DNA of 64,000 bases from Marinicrinis sediminis (GTDB lineage: Bacteria; Bacillota; Bacilli; Paenibacillales; KCTC-33676), in contig NZ_JBHUMM010000010.1 of the NCBI RefSeq assembly GCF_042685085.1, positions 186,001-250,000 on the forward strand, in the 5' to 3' direction. The notes beneath the pieces are model-generated. The model did no database searches. It worked only from the letters and a program-made list of their open reading frames with translations, and had not been told where the DNA came from. The position numbers and the translations under genes were made by a program. Of the stretch, positions 45,216-52,801 are shown one piece after another; within the stretch, counting starts at the first letter, position 1, and each line of letters opens with the position of its first letter.

Positions 45216-45264
45216 AAGAAATGGTGGTATCAGGTCTGTAAACCTGTACCACCATTTCTTTGTG
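45216..45264. terminator. bidirectional intrinsic terminator between convergent genes
   Basis: AAGAAATGGTGGTA pairs perfectly with TACCACCATTTCTT, with an inner CAGGT/ACCTG helix. It can serve both serC and the convergent response regulator. Confidence 0.88.
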
Positions 45265-45347
45265 TATGAGAGCAAACTGGATTTGTCTGCACCAGATGCC
45301 CGGTTTGACCAGGATCAGATGCATGCGCCTGAGTGGTTGGCCGGTTG

Positions 45348-46061
45348 CTAGGCGAGCGATTCCTGCATCGCAGGTCCCACAAGCTTGTATCCGACACTGC
45401 GAACCGTTAAAATATATTGAGGATTGCGTGCATTTTGTTCGATCTTGTCTCGCAAATGGCTGATGTGTACATCGACAATTCGGGTATCTCCCAGGAAATG
45501 ATAGTCCCATACACCATGAAGCAGTTGCTGACGGCTCAGCACTTTGCCGCGATACTTGCATAAAAACAGCAGCAGTTCGAATTCCTTGGGTGTCAGATCA
45601 ATCATGTCTCCATTCAATGACACTTCTCTTTCCCGCGGGTCGATATTCAAATCGCCGATCACAATCTGATCGCTCTCTTCGGTGGAAGGGATGGTTTGAA
45701 TACGTCGAAACAAAGCGCGAATACGGGAGATCAGCTCCTGGGGACTAAAAGGCTTGGTCATATAATCATCGGCCCCATGATCCAGCCCGGCAATGCGGTC
45801 GGATAAATCAGCCATCGCGGTCAGCATGACGATCGGAACGAGGTTGTTTTGTTCACGCAAGAGCTTGCATACTTGAATGCCATCCATTTTCGGGAGCATC
45901 AGATCGAGTACGATCAGATCGGGTCGGAATGTCTTTATGGCATCAAATACAGCTTCACCATCAAATACACATTGCACATCGTATCCAGCAAGCTTTAAAT
46001 TGAATTCGATCAGCATAGAGATGGAAGGCTCGTCATCGACAACTAAAATCTTTTTTTTCAT
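45348..46061 (-). CDS. PhoP/WalR-like OmpR-family response regulator (orphan)
   Basis: Response regulator of 237 residues. The receiver begins KKKILVVDDEPSI, and the phospho-acceptor Asp is in LIVLDLMLPKMDG. The winged helix (about 135-230) contains LTPKEFELLLFLCKYRGKVLSRQQLLHGVW. It resembles PhoP, the phosphate-starvation regulator, but no kinase gene is adjacent, so its partner must be elsewhere. The promoter lies in the 157-base divergent gap shared with trmL. Confidence 0.92.
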   Translation of the reverse strand: MKKKILVVDDEPSISMLIEFNLKLAGYDVQCVFDGEAVFDAIKTFRPDLIVLDLMLPKMDGIQVCKLLREQNNLVPIVMLTAMADLSDRIAGLDHGADDYMTKPFSPQELISRIRALFRRIQTIPSTEESDQIVIGDLNIDPREREVSLNGDMIDLTPKEFELLLFLCKYRGKVLSRQQLLHGVWDYHFLGDTRIVDVHISHLRDKIEQNARNPQYILTVRSVGYKLVGPAMQESLA

Positions 46062-46218
46062 AGTTGAAGTCTCCTTTGATTCTCTCTATTGATAATGTTA
46101 TTATGACAGCGTTCCATCAATCGAATATTAAGAACGCGTAAAAACTGTGTAAAAATTAATGACGACTTATGGAAAATGATCGTTAACGAAACAGAATGAA
46201 CTAATGAGGTGAAGGAAC

Positions 46219-46683
46219 GTGCCACTACATATTGTACTGGTGGAACCGGAAATACCGGCTAATACGGGGAATATTGCCCGAACATGTGCCGCTACGGGGA
46301 CACATCTCCATCTGGTAAGGCCTTTGGGCTTTGACACCGATGACAAAACATTGAAACGGGCAGGCCTGGATTATTGGCATGCTGTTCATATTCAATATTA
46401 TGATCACTTTCAGGAAGTCATGGACACACACCCGGAAGGACGATTTTTCTTTGCCACGACCAAGGCACGGCAACATTATGCTGAGTTTGCATTCAGAGAC
46501 GGAGATTTTTTCGTTTTTGGCAAAGAAACGAAGGGATTGCCGGAAGACCTGATTCATGCTCATATGGATACGTGTATACGGATGCCGATGACTGATGCTG
46601 TCCGTTCACTCAATCTATCAAATTCCGCGGCAATTATGGTCTATGAAGCTTTGAGACAGATCGGATTTCCACAACTGAAATAA
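46219..46683 (+). CDS. trmL: tRNA (cytidine(34)-2'-O)-methyltransferase
   Basis: SPOUT-family RNA methyltransferase of 154 residues (YibK/CspR type) that methylates the wobble ribose of certain leucine tRNAs. It begins with IVLVEPEIPANTGNIART. The SAM-binding knot region includes FGKETKGLP, IRMPM and SLNLSNSAAIMVYE. The start codon is GTG with GAGGTGAAGG upstream. Length is typical. Confidence 0.95.
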   Translation: MPLHIVLVEPEIPANTGNIARTCAATGTHLHLVRPLGFDTDDKTLKRAGLDYWHAVHIQYYDHFQEVMDTHPEGRFFFATTKARQHYAEFAFRDGDFFVFGKETKGLPEDLIHAHMDTCIRMPMTDAVRSLNLSNSAAIMVYEALRQIGFPQLK

Positions 46684-47042
46684 GGCTGGTGTCGTGGAAG
46701 ACCACCATCGTATGATCAGGACAAAGACATAAAAAATAACCGATGTTCGAAATTTTATGTAGGAGGTGTTCAGAGGGAGGACAAAAATACATATCTTTTC
46801 GACAAAAAATGACACTTGCAAACTTCCTTGCACATCGTTTATACTACACATATTGGCAAACACCCAATATCCATCAAATTAATCGTTTCATACTTGTATC
46901 ATCGATCCCAAATTTTCCTTCTATCAGGGAAAAACACAAGTATAAAAAATTGTAACAATCTTTTTGTAGAATTTTGTAGTATAATGAGTGAATGGGTTTC
47001 GACTACTAACACAATTAGACATTATAATATGAGGTGACCAAA
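46684..47042. other. AT-rich gap between trmL and the AbrB-like gene
   Basis: No gene is supported here. A strong AGGAGGTG motif near 46760 is not followed by a usable start codon. A likely -10 (TATAAT, 46980-46985) for the AbrB-like gene is visible, but no good -35 accompanies it. Only a weak imperfect hairpin is visible after trmL. Confidence 0.5.
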
Positions 47043-47297
47043 ATGAAACCAGTAGGCGTAGTAAGAAAAATGGATCAATTAGGGCGAATTGTATTACCGA
47101 AATCGCTCCGCAAACGTTATGGCATGAACGAAGGCGACCCAGTAGAAATTCTTGTACAAGGAGATCATATCATCCTTGAAAAATACCGTCCTAGATGCTC
47201 TTTCTGCACGAATGTAGAAGGTGTAATGGAGTACAAGGATCGTTTTATTTGCAAATCCTGCATCAAAGAAATGGAAAACATCTACAAGCACGCGTAA
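47043..47297 (+). CDS. AbrB-like transition regulator with four-cysteine C-terminal tail
   Basis: DNA-binding protein of 84 residues. The N-terminal swapped-hairpin AbrB domain (about 1-50) is well conserved (VGVVRKMDQLGRIVLPKSLR). The C-terminal half differs from the classical AbrB multimerisation domain. It carries Cys52-x2-Cys55 and Cys70-x2-Cys73, a zinc-ribbon or redox-switch pattern. ATG at 47043 has GAGGTGA five bases upstream; GTG at 47034 is an alternative. AbrB proteins repress stationary-phase and sporulation genes during growth; targets here are unknown. Confidence 0.9.
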   Translation: MKPVGVVRKMDQLGRIVLPKSLRKRYGMNEGDPVEILVQGDHIILEKYRPRCSFCTNVEGVMEYKDRFICKSCIKEMENIYKHA

Positions 47298-47320
47298 GCA
47301 ACAAGTTTTTCCTCACATCA

Positions 47321-47352
47321 ATACCGCTTGGCTTTGGCCAAGCGGTATTTTG
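47321..47352 (+). terminator. intrinsic terminator after the AbrB-like gene
   Basis: ATACCGCTTGGC pairs perfectly with GCCAAGCGGTAT around a 4-base loop, followed by TTTT. Confidence 0.9.
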
Positions 47353-47440
47353 CATGTTGCAGCGCAAGAGAAAATAGGGTTCATGGATATACAAGAGAAA
47401 GCAAGGTTCTTGCACAAATTCGAAAATATCATTTGAGATA

Positions 47441-47542
47441 GCAAAAAAAGTGAGAGCGAAACGCAAAAAAAGTGAGAGCGAAAAGCAAAAAAATGAAAAT
47501 CGAAAAATAAAAAAGTGAAAAGCAAAAAACGAAAAGAGAAAA
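47441..47542. repeat. A-rich 22-bp degenerate tandem repeat
   Basis: Two nearly identical 22-bp units (starting GCAAAAAAAGTGAGAGCGAA) are followed by two or three degenerate copies. The stretch is strongly purine-biased on this strand. No coding potential. Confidence 0.8.
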
Positions 47543-47589
47543 GCGGAATCAGAAGTTAGAAATTTAGAAAGTGACGAATTATAACATCA

Positions 47590-47741
47590 TGAAGTCATCA
47601 TGAAATCGTGAAGTCGTGCAATCGAAAAGTAGTGAAGTCATGATCTAATGAATTCGGGAAATTGAATCATGGACTCGCGAAATGGTGAAATCATGAAATC
47701 GTGAATTCGTGGAATCGCGAAATCGTGATGTCGTGAAATCC
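47590..47741. repeat. 8-bp degenerate tandem repeat, about 19 units
   Basis: The stretch is built almost entirely from variants of TGAAATCG (TGAAGTCG, TGAATTCG, TGGAATCG, CGAAATCG, TGATGTCG and others), roughly 152 bases. Because the unit is not a multiple of three, it is not a coding repeat. It ends 14 bases before the pirin promoter. Confidence 0.85.
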
Positions 47742-47755
47742 TCAAGATATGTAGT

Positions 47756-47784
47756 TTGACAGTGCTCGTGTTTTCCGGTATGAT
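47756..47784 (+). promoter_or_regulatory. sigma-A promoter of the pirin gene
   Basis: TTGACA at 47756-47761 and TATGAT at 47779-47784 are separated by 17 bases. The operator palindrome lies just downstream. Confidence 0.88.
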
Positions 47785-47797
47785 ACGAACAAATTAA

Positions 47798-47815
47798 TAT
47801 CTTGAATTCAAGATA
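47798..47815. promoter_or_regulatory. MhqR/MarR-type operator palindrome
   Basis: TATCTTGAATTCAAGATA is a perfect 18-bp palindrome starting 13 bases after the -10 element, where repressor binding would block transcription. It closely resembles the operator of MhqR, the quinone-responsive MarR-family repressor of Bacillus subtilis (ATCT-N8-AGAT with central AATT). No MarR gene lies in the window. Confidence 0.75.
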
Positions 47816-47838
47816 ATTGGAGAGGGGAGCGAGACAAC

Positions 47839-48636
47839 ATGAGCATTCGTATATATCCCAAACATTTGCAGGGTGTCGGTCAGTTTGATGGAGGGGCGAT
47901 CGTTGAACAAAAACCCATCGGTTTTCCTGGAGAGGGGTCTGTGGTGAAGCGGGTAGGTCCCTTGTTTTACTGGGCGTGGTTTCGAGCAGAGTCAGAAGGC
48001 CATATCCCGATGCATCCTCATCACGGCTTCGAAATTATGACCTATGTCATCAAGGGCAAAGCAGCCCATCAAGATTCACTCGGTACACGCAGTACGGTAC
48101 AGGCTGGCGGGGTGCAGCTTATGCAGACGGGTTCAGGAGTGGAGCATGAGGAAAGAATGATCGGGCCGGAAATGGAAGGGTTTCAGATCTGGTTTGAACC
48201 GAATCTGGAGAAGACCGTTCACCATCCGCCTACTTATCGGCAGTTTGAACATGACGATTTTCCAAGGCTACAGCACGAAGGGGTGACGGTGAAGGAAGTG
48301 CTGGGAGACAACAGTCCCGCACAGCTTGAAGTACCCGCTGTGATGAAGGATGTGGAACTGGGTGAACAAGCGATATGGCGTTATCCGCTGAGCAAGGGAA
48401 AGGCGGTCGCAGGCTTGCTACTGGAGGGAGAAGCTCAGGTTTACACACAAATGAGTGAGGAGCGTGATACGCATCGGAATCCTTCCAATGCACAAATGCA
48501 AGCAGGTGATTTTCTCGTTTATGAGGCAGATGGAGAGATGGAACTGGTGTTTCAGGCGGCATCAACAAAACCTGTCAGACTGATTGTGATAAAGGTTCCG
48601 GCTCAGGTCGATTATCGTCTGTATCCGAAGCGGTAA
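47839..48636 (+). CDS. pirin family protein
   Basis: Bicupin protein of 265 residues. The N-terminal cupin has metal ligands in MHPHHGFEIMTY and in SGVEHEER, equivalent to the His-His-His-Glu set of pirins, some of which are quercetin dioxygenases. The C-terminal cupin starts near LEVPAVMKDVELGE. The start has GGAGAGGGGAG upstream. The promoter plus MhqR-like palindrome suggests induction by quinones or electrophiles. The OsmC-like gene follows on the same strand after 184 bases. Confidence 0.9.
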   Translation: MSIRIYPKHLQGVGQFDGGAIVEQKPIGFPGEGSVVKRVGPLFYWAWFRAESEGHIPMHPHHGFEIMTYVIKGKAAHQDSLGTRSTVQAGGVQLMQTGSGVEHEERMIGPEMEGFQIWFEPNLEKTVHHPPTYRQFEHDDFPRLQHEGVTVKEVLGDNSPAQLEVPAVMKDVELGEQAIWRYPLSKGKAVAGLLLEGEAQVYTQMSEERDTHRNPSNAQMQAGDFLVYEADGEMELVFQAASTKPVRLIVIKVPAQVDYRLYPKR

Positions 48637-48820
48637 TGCGATGGACTTCTCACCTCATTTTGCTGCAATAACACGATTTGAAGGGCCTGTAGCACCAGAA
48701 AGATATGGCGCCTGTTTCGTTAGAACGATATAAGGTGACGGCGGAAGAAAACTCCTTGGATAGGATCATCACAGCTCGAAACAATATAGGAGAACAAAGA
48801 CCAGCAAGGGAGCGATACGC

Positions 48821-49267
48821 ATGAAAATTGAAGCACAGTGGCAGGGGAAAATGGCTTTTACCGCCAAAGGGCCGACGGAATATGAACTGAGAATGGACGC
48901 GGGTATTGATCATGGCGGCGAAGGTTCTGGTCATTCTCCGATGGAGTTGTTGCTGCTTGGTTTGTCCGGATGCATGGGAATCAATATCACGGCCATTCTG
49001 GATAAAATGCAACAGCCCGTGGACAGCTTGAAAATCGAGATTACAGGTCATCAGGCAGAGGATTGGCCCAAAAATTTCACCGGATATGACTTTGTCGTCA
49101 TTGCAGAGGGAAAAGCACCTGCGGACCGGGTTTGGAGAGCGATGAAAATGGCGGAAGAAAAGTATTGTTCAGTCTCTAATTCACTTCATGGTGGTCTGAA
49201 AATGAGCCTTGTACTGAATGGCAAGCCGGTCAATGAAGTGGATGCAGTCAGTCATTCGGAGGCATAA
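48821..49267 (+). CDS. OsmC/Ohr-family protein
   Basis: Protein of 148 residues of the OsmC superfamily, typically thiol-dependent peroxidases for organic hydroperoxides. The two conserved cysteines lie in LLGLSGCMGINITAIL and in EEKYCSVSNSL. The layout is closer to the YhfA-type OsmC subgroup than to Ohr. It probably works with the upstream pirin in electrophile or peroxide defence (inference from neighbourhood). A good terminator follows. Confidence 0.9.
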   Translation: MKIEAQWQGKMAFTAKGPTEYELRMDAGIDHGGEGSGHSPMELLLLGLSGCMGINITAILDKMQQPVDSLKIEITGHQAEDWPKNFTGYDFVVIAEGKAPADRVWRAMKMAEEKYCSVSNSLHGGLKMSLVLNGKPVNEVDAVSHSEA

Positions 49268-49297
49268 ATCCTGAATACTTTCATCCATACAAATACA

Positions 49298-49336
49298 AAG
49301 AAGACGGACTCCTGTGACTCAGAGTTCCGTCTTCTT
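49298..49336. terminator. terminator between convergent genes
   Basis: AAGAAGACGGA with CTC forms a long stem with GAG and TCCGTCTTCTT around a 10-base loop. It serves the OsmC-like gene and probably the convergent small gene. Confidence 0.82.
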
Positions 49337-49374
49337 GTGTTTAACTTGCTTGTATATCTTGCCTGCTTGACTTT

Positions 49375-49473
49375 TTACAGACCTTTTGTTTGATCTTCGT
49401 TGTAAGAAGATGTCATAATTGCAGCGAGAAAAAGTACCATCACCAGCATAATGATCCAAAATGCAAGACCCAT
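49375..49473 (-). CDS. 32-residue single-helix membrane peptide
   Basis: Short protein MGLAFWIIMLVMVLFLAAIM followed by a polar tail (TSSYNEDQTKGL). It is one transmembrane helix plus a cytoplasmic or extracellular end. The start at 49473 is set by GGGGAGG seven bases upstream on the minus strand. A longer in-frame start lacks such a signal. Family and function are not recognised. Confidence 0.65.
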   Translation of the reverse strand: MGLAFWIIMLVMVLFLAAIMTSSYNEDQTKGL

Positions 49474-49575
49474 GTTGAAACCTCCCCTGTGTATACCATT
49501 TCCATTGTGAAGTTGATTATACCTTATTATAACCGATTCGTGGGCAAGAAGAAAATGGAGAGGCTGTGACAATTA

Positions 49576-50637
49576 TCATGAATGCGCGCGGGACCGGGAG
49601 GCCAGATAGGTGGCATAGGCAATTGGCTGGGTATACAGCCGCTTAATGATCGCATGATCGTTTAGTTGAAGAAAACATTTTTTGGAAGGCTTTCCGTTCA
49701 CCTCTAGCACCCAGATACGGCCCGATGTGTCGAGAGCGACGTCAAAGCCCAGTTCCCCGAAATGGAGTCCAGACAAGTCAATGGACGCTGCGTGATGAAG
49801 ACAGAGGCGATGGATGTTTCGCATATAGCAAGTGATCTGATCGGAGGAAAAACCGGCCCTTTCCAGGATGGTTGGGATATCGGTCACCTGCTTGGTCATA
49901 TTTGTTACAAAATAGGCCTTATATGCAATGCGTGCAAGGGAGCCGGTTGCTTCCCAGCTTCCATATCTGTTCTTTTGTATCATGATCCGAAAATCAACGC
50001 AACGGCCGTCAATCTGAAGCAGCTCCAGTTTTTGCTGAATGAGATATCGGTGTGTCGGAGGCAAGATCATATGGAGAAGCGTGCGCAGTTCTTCAGAGGT
50101 CTGCGCAGTATGCAGCGGTGTATTCATATCCTGAAAAACCGTATAGACATGGTCGGAGCGTGAGACCCACCAGATGTTGCGTCCGAGAGAGCTGCGCGTG
50201 GCTTTGATCATCAGATTCGGATGGGATTGGATCATTGAAATGAGCGTGTCCGGATGGTAGAGAACAGTTTTGGGAAGGCTGGTGCTTGGCATGGAGGCAG
50301 ACATCGTATTCATCACGTGATACAGGCTCCACTTGTCCAGTTTCGTAATATGATTAAAGACCCGGTTTCGTCCCATTTTTCGTTCCAGCCTGTGAACACG
50401 CTTCATCTGACTGGAATACGTTCGATTGAAGACCACATCAGGAAAAGGACGCACTGTCCGTCGCCATTGATCTGCAAAGTGTATGGCCGTGATTCGCTCG
50501 CGCTTCCAGCAAATATCCCGGTAACGGAAGAGATAAATCTGTGCCTGTGCGTGGTCAGAACTGGTGAAATAAGGAAGATAACGATCCAGCTCGTCAAAGG
50601 AATGAACGAGAATACCCAATCGGATGGCTCGTTTCAT
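49576..50637 (-). CDS. YheC/YheD-family ATP-grasp protein
   Basis: Protein of 353 residues of the endospore-coat-associated YheC/YheD family, with an ATP-grasp fold. Typical features are a PDVVFNR-type N-terminal domain, KATRSSLGRNIWWV (ATP-binding loop), IDGRCVDFRIMIQKN, and GELGFDVALDTSGRIWVLEVNGKPSKK near the end (metal and ATP site). YheC and YheD decorate the forespore surface in Bacillus subtilis; the chemical reaction is unknown. It is divergent from a small cysteine-containing gene. Confidence 0.88.
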   Translation of the reverse strand: MKRAIRLGILVHSFDELDRYLPYFTSSDHAQAQIYLFRYRDICWKRERITAIHFADQWRRTVRPFPDVVFNRTYSSQMKRVHRLERKMGRNRVFNHITKLDKWSLYHVMNTMSASMPSTSLPKTVLYHPDTLISMIQSHPNLMIKATRSSLGRNIWWVSRSDHVYTVFQDMNTPLHTAQTSEELRTLLHMILPPTHRYLIQQKLELLQIDGRCVDFRIMIQKNRYGSWEATGSLARIAYKAYFVTNMTKQVTDIPTILERAGFSSDQITCYMRNIHRLCLHHAASIDLSGLHFGELGFDVALDTSGRIWVLEVNGKPSKKCFLQLNDHAIIKRLYTQPIAYATYLASRSRAHS

Positions 50638-50836
50638 GCGATCACCTTACCGCTTGTCAATTTTCTATATCCTATGCTGGGAGAAGATGTTTTTATTGGA
50701 TGGTTGTCCTCTCGACTCTTTATATCCGCATTATGACAGCCCGATTGATGAGAACCAAGGGGACAAATTCCCGTTCCCCCTCATTCAGACAGACATAACA
50801 TGTAGGGTGAGCGATTCATCGCGCAAAGGAGAGGTG

Positions 50837-51061
50837 ATGGAAATGGGAGGCAGAGATGCAGGATGTTCATGTGCGGCCTGGCAGGAAATCCTGAACGTGG
50901 GAGGAAGCTTTCGCGTGAATACGGAAGCCGGTGATGTTGAACCAAGTGAACCGCTGACGTTTACGGGAAACGACGAGAATTTTCTGTTTTTCACCAGGGC
51001 AAATGGCGATCCGATTGCATTTTGCTGTGTGAAGATTACCTCGATTGAAACGGAATCCTAG
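50837..51061 (+). CDS. 74-residue cysteine-containing protein, unknown
   Basis: Small protein with an N-terminal GCSCAAW motif and a later FCCVKI motif, in a short beta-rich sequence (SFRVNTEAG, EPLTFTGNDENFLFFT). The start is set by AAAGGAGAGG upstream of ATG at 50837; ATG at 50843 is a close alternative. A longer frame reaching back to 50624 overlaps the divergent gene and lacks a ribosome-binding site. I do not recognise the family. Its cysteine pairs and its neighbour suggest a spore-surface or disulfide-linked protein, but that is speculation. Confidence 0.6.
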   Translation: MEMGGRDAGCSCAAWQEILNVGGSFRVNTEAGDVEPSEPLTFTGNDENFLFFTRANGDPIAFCCVKITSIETES

Positions 51062-51101
51062 CTACCCGCAGCCAATTACACAAGGTCGTCTGGAAAAGCT
51101 G

Positions 51102-51151
51102 AAAAGCGCGATCCTTTTTTCCGGTCTCCACGGAATGGGATCGCGCTTTTT
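51102..51151. terminator. bidirectional terminator between convergent genes
   Basis: AAAAGCGCGATCC pairs perfectly with GGATCGCGCTTTT across an inner loop. T-runs flank it on both strands, so it can end transcripts from both sides. Confidence 0.85.
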
Positions 51152-51175
51152 GCATGAAAGAAAACCTAGAACGGG

Positions 51176-52282
51176 TCATCTGAAAAACAGGAAATGAGTG
51201 GCAAGCGGACGCAATTGGCCATCGGGAATCCGGTTCATGACCCGGTTATTCCATACGAGCGTAGTAGATCCGCCTCCATCCAGATTGTAGGCATCCATCA
51301 CTTCAAGACGCGATAACAGGCCTTGCAGTTCAGGCAGCGTAGCGCCTGTTCGTCCGAAGTCATCCGTGCCTTCAATGATCAGGAATAGCAGTTGACCATG
51401 CTTGAAATCCCCAATAATGGTTCTGGCTGCCCGTTTGGGCGAGGTGAGCCATTTCTTCGGAATCGACTGCTTGTGACCGTCGAGCATCAGAATCGGTACG
51501 AAGGAGGCGCCAAACATCGGCTTCAACTGATCGAGCTGGTCTTGTCTGGAGAATTTGCCTCCAATTAAACGCAGGTTTTCGTTTATCCCCACAAAGAACA
51601 GATCCTTGAAGGTCGGATAGAAACCGCCCATATATTGACCGTCGACAATGGTGGTCGCCAGTGGATAACGTTTGCCTGACCGATGATCATCGGCAAATCC
51701 GCCGGCGTTAATGCCCGCAGCGGCCCGGTAGCGCTTGACGGCTTGGAGCGTATTTTCACTGGACCCCATACGATCCTTGCCCAGCACCATTTTCATGGCT
51801 TCTCTCGATTTCAATTCGATTTTGACGGCATAGCCTTTGTACGTTTTTTCCTGGATCGGATACAGCTCCATATGCAGCTTGTCGGAGGAAATCGATCCTA
51901 TTCGTTTGCCAAGCTTTGCCGTCACTCTTCGATCATAAATGGCAAGCGGACGCTTGCTTTGAACAGACGCCGATTGATAGGCTTCTCCTGCCAGCCGGGT
52001 CATGGTCTCATATTGCTGTATCGAGGTTTGAATGGCACTTTGAATATTCAAAGCCAGTTGCTCGGACTGCTCCAGATCCTTGAGCAGTTCATCTGTGCGC
52101 TCCTGATGGACTGTCTCAGCCTGCCCTGCCACCGGACTGCCTCCAGACTCGTCCGCTGAAGCCGGGGAGAGCTGCCATTCTTCATTCATCATCCACAGAG
52201 CCAGGAAGATCCCGATGAAAGGCGCGATCGCCAGCAACATGAAACGATGCATGCTCTGAGACGTATGCCAGATCGTCCTCAT
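51176..52282 (-). CDS. phosphodiester glycosidase (NAGPA-like) family exoprotein
   Basis: Protein of 368 residues. An N-terminal signal anchor (MLLAIAPFIGIFLALWMM) precedes a helical, probably coiled-coil stretch (about 60-115). The C-terminal NAGPA/exopolysaccharide-type domain contains AAGINAGGF, TIVDGQ and the signature AYNLDGGGSTTLVWN. Family members cleave phosphodiester-linked sugars, such as GlcNAc-phosphodiesters, and act on wall or extracellular polymers. It overlaps the upstream gene by 4 bases (ATGA), so the two are translationally coupled. Substrate here is unknown. Confidence 0.88.
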   Translation of the reverse strand: MRTIWHTSQSMHRFMLLAIAPFIGIFLALWMMNEEWQLSPASADESGGSPVAGQAETVHQERTDELLKDLEQSEQLALNIQSAIQTSIQQYETMTRLAGEAYQSASVQSKRPLAIYDRRVTAKLGKRIGSISSDKLHMELYPIQEKTYKGYAVKIELKSREAMKMVLGKDRMGSSENTLQAVKRYRAAAGINAGGFADDHRSGKRYPLATTIVDGQYMGGFYPTFKDLFFVGINENLRLIGGKFSRQDQLDQLKPMFGASFVPILMLDGHKQSIPKKWLTSPKRAARTIIGDFKHGQLLFLIIEGTDDFGRTGATLPELQGLLSRLEVMDAYNLDGGGSTTLVWNNRVMNRIPDGQLRPLATHFLFFR

Positions 52283-52713
52283 TTCAGCACATCCAGGTTC
52301 TTTTTAAGCTGTTCCAGTTGTTTCTTGATCTCGCTGAGCTGACTGTAGAGCTGTGTGCTGTTGTCTGTTGTATCCGTCGCATTTTCATTGGCGAAGGTGA
52401 GCAGTTCATTAAAGGTCTGGATTTGCTCTTCTAATGCCTGCATGTCTTGATCGATCTCCGTTTGAAGAGTGTCCATTCTCGTATTAAACCCGTCCTCGAC
52501 CTGTTCGATTTGGGTCTTGTTCTGGGCAGACAGCTCTTCGAGTACTTGTTGCTTCATTTGTCCGATATACCATTTTCCTCCCCATACACCGCCTGCGACC
52601 AGCATCAGCCAAAGGAAGACAAAAAGAATACCGATGATCCAGGAACGCTTCTTTTGTATCTCTTTGCGAGAGGCTGGAGGTGGAGCGGGTACGGATGTCA
52701 TTTCTGAAGACAT
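52279..52713 (-). CDS. membrane-anchored coiled-coil protein
   Basis: Protein of 144 residues. A short Pro-rich cytoplasmic N-terminus leads into one transmembrane helix (WIIGILFVFLWLMLVAGGVWGG). An extracellular region of about 90 residues is rich in Gln, Glu and Leu heptads and predicts a coiled coil. It is translationally coupled to the following NAGPA-like gene, which also has an anchor and helical stretch, so the products may form a complex. Family not recognised. Confidence 0.75.
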   Translation of the reverse strand: MSSEMTSVPAPPPASRKEIQKKRSWIIGILFVFLWLMLVAGGVWGGKWYIGQMKQQVLEELSAQNKTQIEQVEDGFNTRMDTLQTEIDQDMQALEEQIQTFNELLTFANENATDTTDNSTQLYSQLSEIKKQLEQLKKNLDVLK

Positions 52714-52801
52714 GACGAATTAGTCACCTCACTGAATGGGTTCCAGTATGATCATGCTTGATTTGGTTGTTGATTGTGCATGATTGGATTGTATCATGAA
52801 T

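Noticed and set aside
46743..46955. 70-residue frame between trmL and the AbrB-like gene
   Set aside because: No ribosome-binding site and no recognisable protein features; AT-rich non-coding sequence.
47590..47741. Possible CRISPR or origin-type iterons
   Set aside because: The 8-bp units are contiguous and degenerate, with no spacers, and no replication gene is nearby.
50624..50836. N-terminal extension of the 74-residue cysteine protein
   Set aside because: It overlaps the divergent YheC/YheD start and lacks a Shine-Dalgarno, whereas ATG at 50837 has a good one.
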